Positions 1 to 9,053 of a stretch of DNA of 48,547 bases are shown here, piece after piece. Within the stretch, counting starts at the first letter, position 1, and each line of letters begins with the position of its first letter. The position numbers were made by a program, and so were the translations under genes. This stretch comes from an uncultured Clostridia bacterium (GTDB lineage: Bacteria > Bacillota > Clostridia > UBA1381): NCBI GenBank assembly GCA_934489015.1, contig CAKSSN010000018.1, positions 1 through 48,547 of the forward strand, given 5' to 3'. The notes under the pieces were generated by a model. That model did not search any database and was not told where the DNA came from. It saw only the letters and a list, made by a program, of their open reading frames with translations.

Positions 1-23
1 TTAACACCTTTCTTTCTGTTTTT

Positions 24-52
24 ATTATATCAGATTTTTGGGTGTTTGTCGA
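24..52 (-). promoter_or_regulatory. Sigma-A-type promoter for a gene beyond the left edge
   Basis: On the minus strand TCGACA (52-47) is followed after exactly 17 bp by TATAAT (29-24). A ribosome-binding-like GAAAGG lies at 12-7. The gene it serves would begin left of base 1 and is not in the window. It is read from consensus only; the -35 has one mismatch to TTGACA. Confidence 0.5.
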
Positions 53-144
53 CTCTATTTATATTATACCATTCCAGTTGTTTTCAACATTTCCTTGCAC
101 TTGTTATGCTGTAAATGTTTTAAAAACCGACTTTTTTCACATTT

Positions 145-978
145 TTATTCTTGTTTGCCAATATATTTGGTAGGACACAGACCAAAATAATTTTTAAAAC
201 ATCGGCTGAAAGAATAAACAGACCGAAAATTCAAAAGATGCGCCGTTTCTGAAACAGAATGATTTTTCAAAAGACGTACGGATTCCTGCATTTTGAGTTT
301 ATTTAAGTATGCAATAGGTGGAATACCGTATGTTTCTTTAAAACATTTTTCAAGATAAAAACGACTGTACGAAAATTGCTTTTCCAATACAGCAAGAGAT
401 ATATTCTGCATATAATTTTTGTATAGAAAGCTTCTGATTTTCATTGATACGTTTTCGCGATGCGGCAAGGTATCCGAAAGCGTTGTTTTTCTGCGTTCAA
501 AAATCATATTTAAAAGTAGCAGCATATCGGACTTGACCTTAAGCGAAGACTTTTCTTTTGTGTCTATGATTTTGAAAAAAAGTTCTAAAAAAGCTTCTTT
601 GTTTGTAACAGACAGACGAGGGGTGCAGCTTGTAAAAATATTTTCTCTAATCTTTTTTCTTTCATTTTTTGGGATTTCGCAGAAGTCCGAAAAAGATATG
701 TAAATATCTCTGCTCATATAGTCAAATTCCATGTCAAAATGAATATGCGGCTGAATAACCGTACTTTCCTTTGTAATAAATTCATGCGAAATTCCGGGAG
801 CAATCAAAATAATATCCCCTGCATGAAAATCATATTTGATATCATCGTAAATAAGAGTCAGATCTCCATGCTCGATGTAAATTATTTCGTAATCAAAAAT
901 TATACGTCTTCGAATATGATAGTGTTTTGGGATTGTCGAATGGACAGCAAGACGAATGTAAGGATTTATATAATACAT
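145..978 (-). CDS. AraC family transcriptional regulator
   Basis: A 277-residue protein with the usual AraC-family plan. The N-terminal ~150 residues form a cupin-like ligand domain (the run HAGDIILIAPGISHEF near residue 50 is typical). The last ~100 residues carry two helix-turn-helix motifs, including FSYSRFYLEKCFKETYG and the family-typical LNFRSVYSFSRCFKNYFG-x-CPTKY ending. The ATG at 978 has a good AGGA-type site (983-988, GGAGGA on the coding strand). It is divergent from the GH172 gene with about 107 bp between the start codons. Regulators in this arrangement usually sense a sugar and control the neighbouring enzyme; the ligand is unknown. Its target is inferred from position. Confidence 0.9.
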   Translation of the reverse strand: MYYINPYIRLAVHSTIPKHYHIRRRIIFDYEIIYIEHGDLTLIYDDIKYDFHAGDIILIAPGISHEFITKESTVIQPHIHFDMEFDYMSRDIYISFSDFCEIPKNERKKIRENIFTSCTPRLSVTNKEAFLELFFKIIDTKEKSSLKVKSDMLLLLNMIFERRKTTLSDTLPHRENVSMKIRSFLYKNYMQNISLAVLEKQFSYSRFYLEKCFKETYGIPPIAYLNKLKMQESVRLLKNHSVSETAHLLNFRSVYSFSRCFKNYFGLCPTKYIGKQE

Positions 979-1012
979 GATTTCCTCCTATATAACAAGA
1001 ATTGTTAAATTG

Positions 1013-1057
1013 ATAGCAAGTTATGCTATTGATATTTTAACATATTTTTTGTATAAT
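1013..1057 (+). promoter_or_regulatory. Promoter of the GH172 gene with an overlapping dyad
   Basis: TTGATA (1029-1034), 17 bp, TATAAT (1052-1057) gives a near-consensus sigma-A promoter for the rightward gene, followed by GGAGG at 1074-1078 and ATG at 1086. A dyad ATAGCA-N5-TGCTAT (1013-1029) touches the first base of the -35 box. This is a plausible operator for the divergent AraC protein, but that link is inference. Confidence 0.65.
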
Positions 1058-1085
1058 TGCAATAGAAAAAATTGGAGGAAAAGAA

Positions 1086-2141
1086 ATGTTAAATTATATT
1101 TCAAAAAAACATTCTGCAAAAACATTCAGTGTGTCACCGGAAAACTTTACCGGTGAAAAAGGAAAGGGAGGCATGGCAGTCGAAGGAACCGGGGCTGAAT
1201 ACGCCATTGGATTGGGACGTGGATGGAAGATTTCCCCTTCTGTTTGTGTTGATGCAGGGACGCAGTTTACACTTGCTGATATTAAAGGGCAAGGTGCAAT
1301 TAAACATATTTGGATTACTTATGTAGGAGAAGCGTCACTGCGGGAACTTATTCTGCGTATATACTGGGACGGAGAAAATATTCCGGCGGCAGAGGTGCCT
1401 CTCGGGGATTTTTTTGCATCGGCAAATGGTGAATACAGACAGTTAAGCTCTTTGGCGGTTTGTGTTAATCCACTTATGGGTATGAACTGTTACTGGGAAA
1501 TGCCGTACCGCACTGGATTTAAAATGACGTTGGAAAACAGATCTACTGAAACAATCACGGTTTATTATCAGATTGATTGTGAAAATAAAAAGATAGATGA
1601 CGAATTTTTGTATTTTCATGCATGTTTTAAAAGAAGCAATCCGCTTAAGTATTGTGATGTACATACAATTCTTGATAATGTTTCCGGAAGTGGTCAATAT
1701 GTAGGTACATACATATATTGGGGGGTATATAACAATGGCTGGTGGGGAGAAGGTGAAGTTAAATTTTATATAGATGATGACAGCGATTTTCCCACTGTAT
1801 GCGGAACGGGAACCGAGGACTATTTCGGCGGATCACATAATTTTGACATTGGCGGAAAGTATGCAGAGTATACAACAAATTATTCCGGAATGTATAAGAT
1901 AGATAAAACGGATGAAACTTATAAGGCGGTACGCCGATTTAATATGTATCGCTGGCATATATGTGACCCGATTTATTTTGAAAAAAAACTTCGCGTCACA
2001 GTGCAGGGGCTTGGGTGGCGCAAAAATAAAAGGTATCTGCCTTTGCAAGACGACATATCATCGGTTGCATTTTGGTATTCAGATAAAAAAGCAGATTATG
2101 TGCAGAAACTTCCTACAAAAGATGAATTGGAAATTATATAA
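1086..2141 (+). CDS. DUF2961 / glycoside hydrolase family 172 protein
   Basis: A 351-residue protein without a signal peptide, so probably cytoplasmic. The central GTGTEDYFGGSHNF motif is characteristic of DUF2961, classified as GH172. It supplies an acidic residue at the position where characterised members have a catalytic glutamate. Other family hallmarks are the early GAIKHIWITY strand, LRIYWDGE, and PLGDFFA. Known members act on fructofuranosides (difructose dianhydride I) or arabinofuranosides; the substrate here cannot be read from sequence. The ATG at 1086 sits 7 bases after a GGAGG site. No transporter or other sugar gene follows; the next thing downstream is a transposase relic. Confidence 0.85.
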   Translation: MLNYISKKHSAKTFSVSPENFTGEKGKGGMAVEGTGAEYAIGLGRGWKISPSVCVDAGTQFTLADIKGQGAIKHIWITYVGEASLRELILRIYWDGENIPAAEVPLGDFFASANGEYRQLSSLAVCVNPLMGMNCYWEMPYRTGFKMTLENRSTETITVYYQIDCENKKIDDEFLYFHACFKRSNPLKYCDVHTILDNVSGSGQYVGTYIYWGVYNNGWWGEGEVKFYIDDDSDFPTVCGTGTEDYFGGSHNFDIGGKYAEYTTNYSGMYKIDKTDETYKAVRRFNMYRWHICDPIYFEKKLRVTVQGLGWRKNKRYLPLQDDISSVAFWYSDKKADYVQKLPTKDELEII

Positions 2142-2267
2142 AAGCTATATATGAGATTGTGTTACGATAAGGCAAGAAACCGAAAAGCAAGTTGTAGCAA
2201 AACTTTGTGACTACCTATATTAGCAAGGGGATGATTATTAATTTCATAAATATAAAACAGTAAAATT

Positions 2268-2520
2268 ATAACAACAACCAATATTCAGGATGCTCTTAAA
2301 GATCTATTGGGCGGAACTATCAAAGAAATGATGTAAGCCGAAATGGACGATCATCTTGGTTATGAAAAATCAGAGCGTTCTGACAGTGATGGCTGCCGCA
2401 ACGGCTACAAATCAAAGAGAATTAACAGCAGTTTTGGGAATATTGTGTATTCAAGTACCTCAGGACAGGAAATCAACTTTTGAGCCTCAAATAGTAAAAA
2501 ACGTCGAGGCTGAAAAATAA
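2268..2520 (+). pseudogene. IS256 (Mutator) family transposase, 5' fragment, dead
   Basis: Reading from 2268 gives TTNIQDALKDLLGGTIKEMM, then a TAA stop (2334-2336), then AEMDDHLGYEKSERSD and RNGYKSKRINSSFGNIV, the N-terminal region of IS256 transposases. A single extra T near 2448 shifts the frame; afterwards VPQDRKSTFEPQIVK continues the match in the +1 frame. A second slip around the A-run at 2496-2502 and loss of everything downstream follow. No DDE catalytic core remains and no terminal inverted repeats were recognised. The interval 2142-2267 between the GH172 stop and the relic holds nothing else I can identify. Confidence 0.85.
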
Positions 2521-2546
2521 TGCGCGGTCAGACAAAGCTACCGCGC
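2510..2546 (-). terminator. Rho-independent terminator after the kinase/phosphorelay operon
   Basis: On the minus strand a GCGCGGT/ACCGCGC stem (2546-2540 with 2528-2522) is followed by ATTATTTTT. It lies about 90 bases beyond the stop of the hybrid kinase remnant and would close the leftward operon. Confidence 0.7.
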
Positions 2547-2632
2547 CTTATTTTACCCTTTTCAAAGTACGGGAATATGTCCTAAGCCGCCATCCCGCTT
2601 TATTTTCTGCATATTTTCATTTGTTTTATTGT

Positions 2633-4654
2633 TTACGGCCTTTCTTTTCCGAGCAGCCGCAATATAGCCTTATTAAGCTCGTTTACGTTTATCGGCTTTG
2701 CTATATGCGCGTCCATCCCTGCGCTGAGCGCTGCGTGCTTATCCTCTTCAAAAGCGTTTGCCGTAACTGCAATAATCGGAATATCCGAAAGAGACTCATT
2801 GCCGAGTGCGCGTATTTTTCGCGTTGCTTCACATCCGTTCAGCTTCGGCATCTGAATATCCGTTAATACAATGTCGTAATATCCGGGCTTTGAATTTTTA
2901 ATCATATCAACAGCTGTTTCGCCGTCAAAGGCTTCCTCAACCTCAAAGCCGTCATTTTCAAGAATTTCGCGTGAAATTTCGCGGTTAAGAGCGTTATCCT
3001 CAATAAGAAGCATACGTTTGCCGACTATGTTTAGCGATTTGGCGTCAATTGGCTCTTCCTGCTCTATATCTGCTTCGGAGCCTACCTTAAATGTGAAGGT
3101 ACATATAAATTCCGAGCCCTTTCCTTTTTCACTACGACATTCAATATTTCCGCCAAGCTCATCAACAAGCCGCTTTACAATTGCAAGTCCGAGTCCTGCG
3201 CCCTCTGTGGCGGAAACATAATTGTTGTTTTCGCGCTCAAAGGCATCAAATATATGCTTGCAAAATTCCTTGCTCATTCCTATTCCCGTATCCTTTACGC
3301 TGCATCGGTATGTTGCATAGCCGCCGCTGTATGCGGTCTGCTTTACAAGATAGGTAACTTTGCCGCCGGAGTGCGTATATTTAAGCGCGTTGCCGATAAG
3401 GTTTAATTCAATCTGATTTATTTTGAGCAGGTCAAAAAATGCAATTTTGTTTTGTATATCGCAAATCAGATCAAGCTCTATATTCTTGTTTTCGGCAGCG
3501 GAGCGGAAGATATATTCCATGTTTCTCATCGCAAGCGATATATCGTGAGCGCATATCAAGCTCCAGCTTTCCGTTTTCTATGCGTGCGAGATCGAGAACG
3601 TTGTTAATAAGCCGCAAAAGATGCTCTCCGGAAACATTGATCTTGCTTAGGTATTCTCTAACCTTTTCGGGATTATCGGCATATTTGTCTGCCATAGACG
3701 AAAAGCCTATAATGGCATTCATCGGAGTTCGTATATCGTGCGACATATTAAATAAAAATGTTGCTTTTTGCTCTGTTGGCGCTTTCAGCGGCATTCTTTG
3801 CCTTTTCAAGCTCGGCTGTCATGCGCATTTCATCATCAATGCAGCGCGTCATGGATACGCTGTAAACCTCTCCTGCGGCGTTTTCCATAAGAATATTTTT
3901 TGTTTCCATCCAGTGCTGCTTTCCGTCATCGGCAATCTGTCGTACACGCACATCCAAAAGGCGTTCACCGCGCTTGTAGGCTTCGAGCTGAGCGCTTCTG
4001 TTCATCAGCGAATAAAGCCTGTCATAGTCCTCCTTTATCGCAATTGTTTCTTTTAGCTTTTCCATCATAACGTCCATTGTTATGTGTTCCATAAGCCCGT
4101 TTTTCACAATGCTTTGATTGTAAACCGTCCAAACCTCGTTTTTAGTAAGGTTTTCTTCGCATATAAACGGATAAACCGTGCTTGCGGCAGAAACAATCAA
4201 ATCCATGCTTGTCTGCGTTTTTATGCGCTCCTGCGTCTGCTCGGCTATATCGCGTATACCGATAAGCATATGCGGATTTTTAAAGCTCTCTCGATCTATG
4301 GAGAATTTGCCCTGAAGCCTGCGGACTTTGCCTTTAATCATTGCGTCATATTCTATGTAAAAGTCCTTCTGCCCAGATAAAACCTGTTTAAGGTGTTCGA
4401 GCTCCGCCGCGTTTGCAAATCGGCTGCGGTCTGACGGACACACAATCTTTTCGGCATATTTCATTATACTCGTTTTGTAATCATAGTCACCCTCCGACCA
4501 ATCTCCGAGATAGGCTCCGTTATGGATACGGAATTGCGCCTCCCTTTCTGTAAAATTTAAGAGTATGCTAAAAAGCTCCGCAGCGCAAAAAAGAAGAAAA
4601 GGTATGATATAAATTTTGCAATGTGGCAGAAAAATCAAAGAGTTGATTTTTCAT
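2633..4654 (-). pseudogene. Hybrid sensor histidine kinase (PAS-HisKA-HATPase-REC), frameshifted
   Basis: Three consecutive reading frames make one recognisable hybrid kinase. Frame 1 (4638-3748) holds PAS-like sensor regions ending AESANRAKS. Frame 2 carries the HisKA dimerisation box MSHDIRTPMNAI and LDLARIENGK. Frame 3 (3559-2633) carries HATPase motifs (NQIELNLIGNALKYT, DTGIGMS, GAGLGLAIVK) and an intact receiver domain (LTDIQMP, AKP). One extra base at 3761-3762 explains the first break: removing it restores AKSTFLFNMSHD. The second break is near 3559, possibly with a short deletion. The 5' end is also doubtful: an ATG at 4654 opens a different frame from the sensor region. It follows the Hpt gene by about 65 bases. 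Either a pseudogene or sequencing indels; the many breaks favour decay. Confidence 0.8.
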
Positions 4655-4719
4655 AGAATTATTTTTTCCCGACTATCGTGGAATATCGGCAATCGCTTTT
4701 GAGTTCGTTCGGTTAATTG

Positions 4720-5082
4720 TTAAGCCTCTTTAGGCATAAGCTTTATTCCGTCGCAGACCTTTTTGTACTCATCGTCTACCGCGTTTTTCATCTCCCGAAC
4801 ATTTTCGGGCATTTCGTTTTGTCCGCGCAGCAGCTCAGTCATTTTTGAGCAGGCATTTGCAAGCGAAATAAGGCTTAAATTAAGCGCAATACCTTTCATT
4901 GTATGAACGGCGCGAAACGCTTTTTCCGCGTCGGACTCGCATACAGCCTGCGAAAGCTCATCATAGCTTTTGTCATCGGGAAGCATAAGTAAAAATTTTT
5001 TTATAATCGTATCGCTTTGAAGTCTGCCTGCCGCATCGGAATAGTCGCCCCCGACAGCTTCGTAAAATTCTTTAACAGTCAT
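4720..5082 (-). CDS. Hpt (histidine phosphotransfer) domain protein
   Basis: A 120-residue, mostly helical protein with the phosphotransfer motif AVHTMKGIALNLS; His60 is the likely phosphorylated residue. It would shuttle phosphate between the receiver of the hybrid kinase and another response regulator. It overlaps the end of the upstream regulator gene by 11 bases and has an AAGGAGG site just before its ATG, so the pair is translationally coupled. The natural donor gene directly downstream is broken, so this relay may now be fed by another kinase. Confidence 0.85.
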   Translation of the reverse strand: MTVKEFYEAVGGDYSDAAGRLQSDTIIKKFLLMLPDDKSYDELSQAVCESDAEKAFRAVHTMKGIALNLSLISLANACSKMTELLRGQNEMPENVREMKNAVDDEYKKVCDGIKLMPKEA

Positions 5083-7528
5083 TTAAATCCTCCTTGAATA
5101 CAACGGCGCAATTTTTTGTTACCTTTGCCTGATAAAGCGCATTATCCGCATTTTTTATTATCTCGCTTATCCGCCCCGCACCGTAGGCTCCGCCTATGCT
5201 TGCGGTAAGATGAAGCTTTGGATATTCCGCAATTTCTATGCTGCGCACCACGATGCATATTTCCTGAAGCTTTTTATCCAGAGCGCTTTTTTGAAGGCTG
5301 TTAAAAAGGATGAAAAATTCATCACCGCCGTAGCGGATTAATTCATCATTGCTGCGCAAAATCGACCTGATGGACTGTGCAACGCGGTGAAGCGCCGTGT
5401 CGCCTGCCATATGGCCGAACGTGTCGTTTATCTGCTTAAAATTATCAATATCTATCATTGCCAAAGCGTGCTCACCCGTTAAATTGCGTATACGCGTGTC
5501 GTAATAGCGGCGGTTGAACACCTTTGTGGTTGAATCTATATAAACTTGACGGTTTCTCACAAGCAGCTGATTTAATATGTTTTCATTATCCGACGCCTTT
5601 AGGTCGTTTGCATAAATTCTGCTTACACATTCAAGAGAATACGGTATATTGTCTATCTCGGCGCATATCGCAATAATGTAATAAACCTCATCTCCGGCGG
5701 TTTCTATCTTGCTTTGCTTTTTTCTTGTACGGATTGCTTCCTGCGAAATACAGTTTTCGCAGCGGTGCGTTTTGCCCCAGATTGAGTAGCAGTGCTCGCT
5801 TTTTTCAATCCTGTGACCGCTCTCTTCGGCGCAAACCTGCATACATATTCCGGGATCTACAAGGCGCACCTTTTCAAACAGCTTTTTGTAGCCCTCGATA
5901 ACGTTTGGAATTTTGTCCTTTGTTATTTTTATAACGTCGTCCTCGCCCGATACTACAGGCAGCAGTATCTGCTTCGGCGGCTCGTTTGATAAGGCTTTAT
6001 CGTAATCTTCAAGACGGTTATAGCCTTCGTCAATATCTATTACCTTTCCGAGCAGTGTGCTGACTTTGCCATGCTCCGATGATGACCATAAAACAAGTAT
6101 TGCCATCTGACAGCGGCAAAGCTTACCTCCGAGAAGAATTTTAGCCATAACCTCTATGTAGGTTTCATCCGTTGTCAGCCTGTCAAGCGACGTTTCAATT
6201 TCCTCAATTGTGTCGTGACCTACAATTGCAATAAAATCATCATTATCCGCAGGATTTTCGATCAGGTCGGCAAGTCCCGTTTTCTCGACTGCGCCCCTTG
6301 ACAGCCGCACTTGCGACGGCTTTGAGGTGTACTCAAACCATATTTCGCCGCACATATTAACCATAAATTCCTGCTTGATATTTGCGTATTCAAACTGCTG
6401 CGTCATTCGCGCGGCAATTGAGTTTTGCCTGCGGTAAAGCTTATCTTCTGCGCTTTTCAAAATTCCGTGCTGCTTCGGCGAGCTGCCCTCATCAGTGTTT
6501 TCTGCCCTGAGCGTATCGGCAATCTCGTCAAGACATTTCAAAAGCAGCGGATTAAAGCTTCCGCATTCTCCGCCGCGGATCATCTCCAGTGCTTTTTTGT
6601 GTGAATATGCCTTTTTATAGCTTCTGTCATTTGTAAGCGCGTCATAAACATCCGCGAGCGAAACAACCTGTGCGGCTATCGGAATATTTTCGCTGCTTAA
6701 ACCGTCCGGGTAGCCCTCTCCGCTCCAGCGCTCATGATGCCAGCGGCAAATCTGCGCGGCGTATTTGATGATTTTTTTGTTCTGATGTGCCGGCGTGTTT
6801 TCTATAATTTTCGCACCGATTACAGTGTGCGTCTTTACAATGTTAAATTCCTCATCGGTAAGCTTGCCGGGCTTTTTCAGAATTTTTTCATCTATAAAAA
6901 ATTTTCCTATGTCATGCAGCTCCGACGCCTTGCAAATCGCATCAATATCCGAAGCGTCAAGCTTATATTTGTCGGTTTTTTGAACCAATTCATTCAGTAG
7001 AAGATTTGTTACACGGCTTACGCCGAGCATATGCATTCCGCTTTCGCCGCAGCGCTGCTCAAGAACATATCCGAAAATTGAAGCAACGGCTTCATTGCTT
7101 TTCTCCTGCTTGTAAAACCATCCCGCAAGAGTGTCGGTAATCTGCTGCTTTTTCGCGTGCAGCAGTATTGTATTAATAACGCGGTGGCGGATTATTCCGG
7201 GCGTAAATGGCCTGCTTATATAGTCCGATGCGCCAAGCTCAAAGGCGCGGTCTATATATGCACTGCTTGTTTCGGCAGAAATCATTACAGTCGGTATCTC
7301 TTCAATCCATCGGCGTTTTTTCATTTCGTCCAATACTTCAAACCCATTCATTTCGGGCATTACAACATCGAGCAGAAGTGCGGAAATCTTATCTCCGTAA
7401 TTCTCCATTGCAATAATTGCTTCACGTCCGTTTGCCGCTTCAATAATATCAAAGTCCTGTTCAAGCATATTCGCGAGTATTGCGCGGTTAATTTCAGAAT
7501 CGTCTGCAATAAGTAATCTTTTTTTCAT
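5072..7528 (-). CDS. Response regulator with REC, HD-GYP and GGDEF domains
   Basis: An 818-residue c-di-GMP signalling regulator. Residues 1-125 form a receiver (acidic D9/D10, phospho-acceptor D54, but Arg106 where most receivers have Lys: YISRPF). Residues ~150-340 are HD-GYP: HDIGK at 205-209, HHERWSGEGYPDGL with GYP at 272-274. A middle region (~390-520) is PAS-like, followed by a cysteine-containing segment (CAEESGH, HRCENC). The C-terminal ~170 residues are GGDEF with FNRRYYD, RYGGDEFF and an RSND inhibitory-site motif five residues before GGDEF. Both a phosphodiesterase and a cyclase domain look intact, so net activity cannot be predicted. It precedes and overlaps the Hpt gene. Confidence 0.92.
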   Translation of the reverse strand: MKKRLLIADDSEINRAILANMLEQDFDIIEAANGREAIIAMENYGDKISALLLDVVMPEMNGFEVLDEMKKRRWIEEIPTVMISAETSSAYIDRAFELGASDYISRPFTPGIIRHRVINTILLHAKKQQITDTLAGWFYKQEKSNEAVASIFGYVLEQRCGESGMHMLGVSRVTNLLLNELVQKTDKYKLDASDIDAICKASELHDIGKFFIDEKILKKPGKLTDEEFNIVKTHTVIGAKIIENTPAHQNKKIIKYAAQICRWHHERWSGEGYPDGLSSENIPIAAQVVSLADVYDALTNDRSYKKAYSHKKALEMIRGGECGSFNPLLLKCLDEIADTLRAENTDEGSSPKQHGILKSAEDKLYRRQNSIAARMTQQFEYANIKQEFMVNMCGEIWFEYTSKPSQVRLSRGAVEKTGLADLIENPADNDDFIAIVGHDTIEEIETSLDRLTTDETYIEVMAKILLGGKLCRCQMAILVLWSSSEHGKVSTLLGKVIDIDEGYNRLEDYDKALSNEPPKQILLPVVSGEDDVIKITKDKIPNVIEGYKKLFEKVRLVDPGICMQVCAEESGHRIEKSEHCYSIWGKTHRCENCISQEAIRTRKKQSKIETAGDEVYYIIAICAEIDNIPYSLECVSRIYANDLKASDNENILNQLLVRNRQVYIDSTTKVFNRRYYDTRIRNLTGEHALAMIDIDNFKQINDTFGHMAGDTALHRVAQSIRSILRSNDELIRYGGDEFFILFNSLQKSALDKKLQEICIVVRSIEIAEYPKLHLTASIGGAYGAGRISEIIKNADNALYQAKVTKNCAVVFKEDLNDC

Positions 7529-7587
7529 ATTCAGTCAATCTCCATTCCGCCGACCGGTATCGGCACAAATAGCAGTGAAAGTATATT

Positions 7588-8397
7588 TCAGTCCTTTTTA
7601 TCCTCAAGGCTTTTATTTTGTCTTTTACCCAACAGAAAAAATGCTGCAATTGAAACAACAATAAGCGCCGCAGAAACAAGCTGCGAAATTCCGACGCCCG
7701 AAAAAGCGTATAATATATACTGCTTCTGGCGCATACCCTCCAAAATGAGTCTGCCCGCCGCATACCAAAGTGTGTATATAAAAAATACCTGACCGTCCGC
7801 CTTTTTCCTGTCGCGCACAAGCAGAATTATTATAAGCCCTATAATATTCCAGCAGGACTCATAAAAAAAGAGCGGATGAACCGGCGTCCCGCCGTTGATT
7901 GACATACCGAAAACAGATGATGTTTCCCTTCCGTAAACCTCCGCATTAAAAAAGTTGCCGTATCTTCCGATTGCCTGACCTATGAGAAGTCCCGGCGCAA
8001 AAATATCAAATATTTTCAGCGTTTTGAGCTTCTTTACCTTGCAGTACACAAGCGCCGTAAGCACTCCGCCTATAATTCCGCCGTAAATTGCAAGTCCGCC
8101 CTCCCATATTTTAAAAACGTCCCACAAATTATCCTTAAAGGAGGAAAAGTCAAAGACTACATAATAAATTCTTGCGCATATAATTCCGGCGATAAGCCCG
8201 TAAAGAGCTATGTCAAATACGTTTTCGGGGTTTATCCCTCTTTTTTTTGCCGATTTTTCGGCAAATAGGAGCGCAATTAAAAATCCGCCGAGTATTATAA
8301 GCGCATACCAGTATATCGGCTTTGAGCCGATGTAAAATGCGGCTTGATTTACATTAAAGGTAAGACCGAGCTTCGGAAATGAAATTACGTTTTCCAT
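7588..8397 (-). CDS. lgt: Prolipoprotein diacylglyceryl transferase
   Basis: A 269-residue polytopic membrane enzyme that transfers diacylglycerol from phosphatidylglycerol to the lipobox cysteine of prelipoproteins. The Lgt signature GRYGNFFNAEVYG is present, along with EGGLAIYGG, HPLFFYES, and a C-terminal transmembrane helix. Length is standard. It follows the radical-SAM gene by about 40 bases and precedes the response regulator by about 60, so it is probably in the same leftward run. A likely client in this window is the lipoprotein solute-binding protein at 19990. Confidence 0.95.
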   Translation of the reverse strand: MENVISFPKLGLTFNVNQAAFYIGSKPIYWYALIILGGFLIALLFAEKSAKKRGINPENVFDIALYGLIAGIICARIYYVVFDFSSFKDNLWDVFKIWEGGLAIYGGIIGGVLTALVYCKVKKLKTLKIFDIFAPGLLIGQAIGRYGNFFNAEVYGRETSSVFGMSINGGTPVHPLFFYESCWNIIGLIIILLVRDRKKADGQVFFIYTLWYAAGRLILEGMRQKQYILYAFSGVGISQLVSAALIVVSIAAFFLLGKRQNKSLEDKKD

Positions 8398-8436
8398 ATA
8401 ATATCTCCGTTCCTGAAAAATTTTTTTAATCGGTTA

Positions 8437-9048
8437 TCAGTTTATCATTTCTCTCACGCGCAGATGAATACCGTGCTCGTCGGCAAGACGTTTACATTCC
8501 TCAATATCCTCCGGCGGTAAAACGTCAACAATGCTTAGCATAACGCTTTTTATATGCTTCTGCGCCTTTTTTGCAAAATCGAGAAGCTCATAAAAGCCAT
8601 CCTCACCGTATTGGCACACGCATATTTCGTTGTAAAGCTTTGCGTTTTTCTCGTTAAGGCTTATAGATACCTCGTCTATAAGGCCTTCCCATTCGAGCGT
8701 TATGTCGTGGCCCGCAATGCGGTTGCCATGACCGTTTGTGTTAATTCTGATTTTTGCGTTCGGGTTGTTTTCTCTTATAAATCTGCATATTTCGGGGATA
8801 ACATCGTATCTTTCTGTCGGCTCGCCGTAGCCGCAAAATACAATTTCCTCAGCATTTTTATAGTCCTTTTCTTCAAGCGCCGCCTTTATTTCCTCTACCG
8901 TAGGCTCGCGTTTTAGCCACAAGTCAACGCCGTCAACGCCGCTGTCTGTGTAGCGTATACAGAATTTGCACCTGTTTGTGCACCTGTTTGTTATGTTAAG
9001 ATAAATCGGCTTTTGACCGTAATATTTATATGCTATATTCATATCCAT
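8437..9048 (-). CDS. TatD-associated radical SAM protein
   Basis: A short (203-residue) radical SAM enzyme. The [4Fe-4S] motif is Cys23-x3-Cys27-x2-Cys30 (NRCTNRCKFC), followed by the SAM-binding strand EEIVFCGYGEPT and NTNGHG. This compact form, encoded immediately after tatD (5-base gap), corresponds to the known but uncharacterised TatD-linked radical SAM family. No SPASM or other C-terminal cluster domain is present. The reaction is unknown. Confidence 0.88.
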   Translation of the reverse strand: MDMNIAYKYYGQKPIYLNITNRCTNRCKFCIRYTDSGVDGVDLWLKREPTVEEIKAALEEKDYKNAEEIVFCGYGEPTERYDVIPEICRFIRENNPNAKIRINTNGHGNRIAGHDITLEWEGLIDEVSISLNEKNAKLYNEICVCQYGEDGFYELLDFAKKAQKHIKSVMLSIVDVLPPEDIEECKRLADEHGIHLRVREMIN

Positions 9049-9053
9049 GATTA

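Noticed and set aside
3439..4056. Long rightward open frame (205 codons) opposite the hybrid kinase
   Set aside because: It is a shadow of the kinase coding strands: the opposite strand shows clear HisKA and PAS motifs, and this frame has no start signal or recognisable domain.
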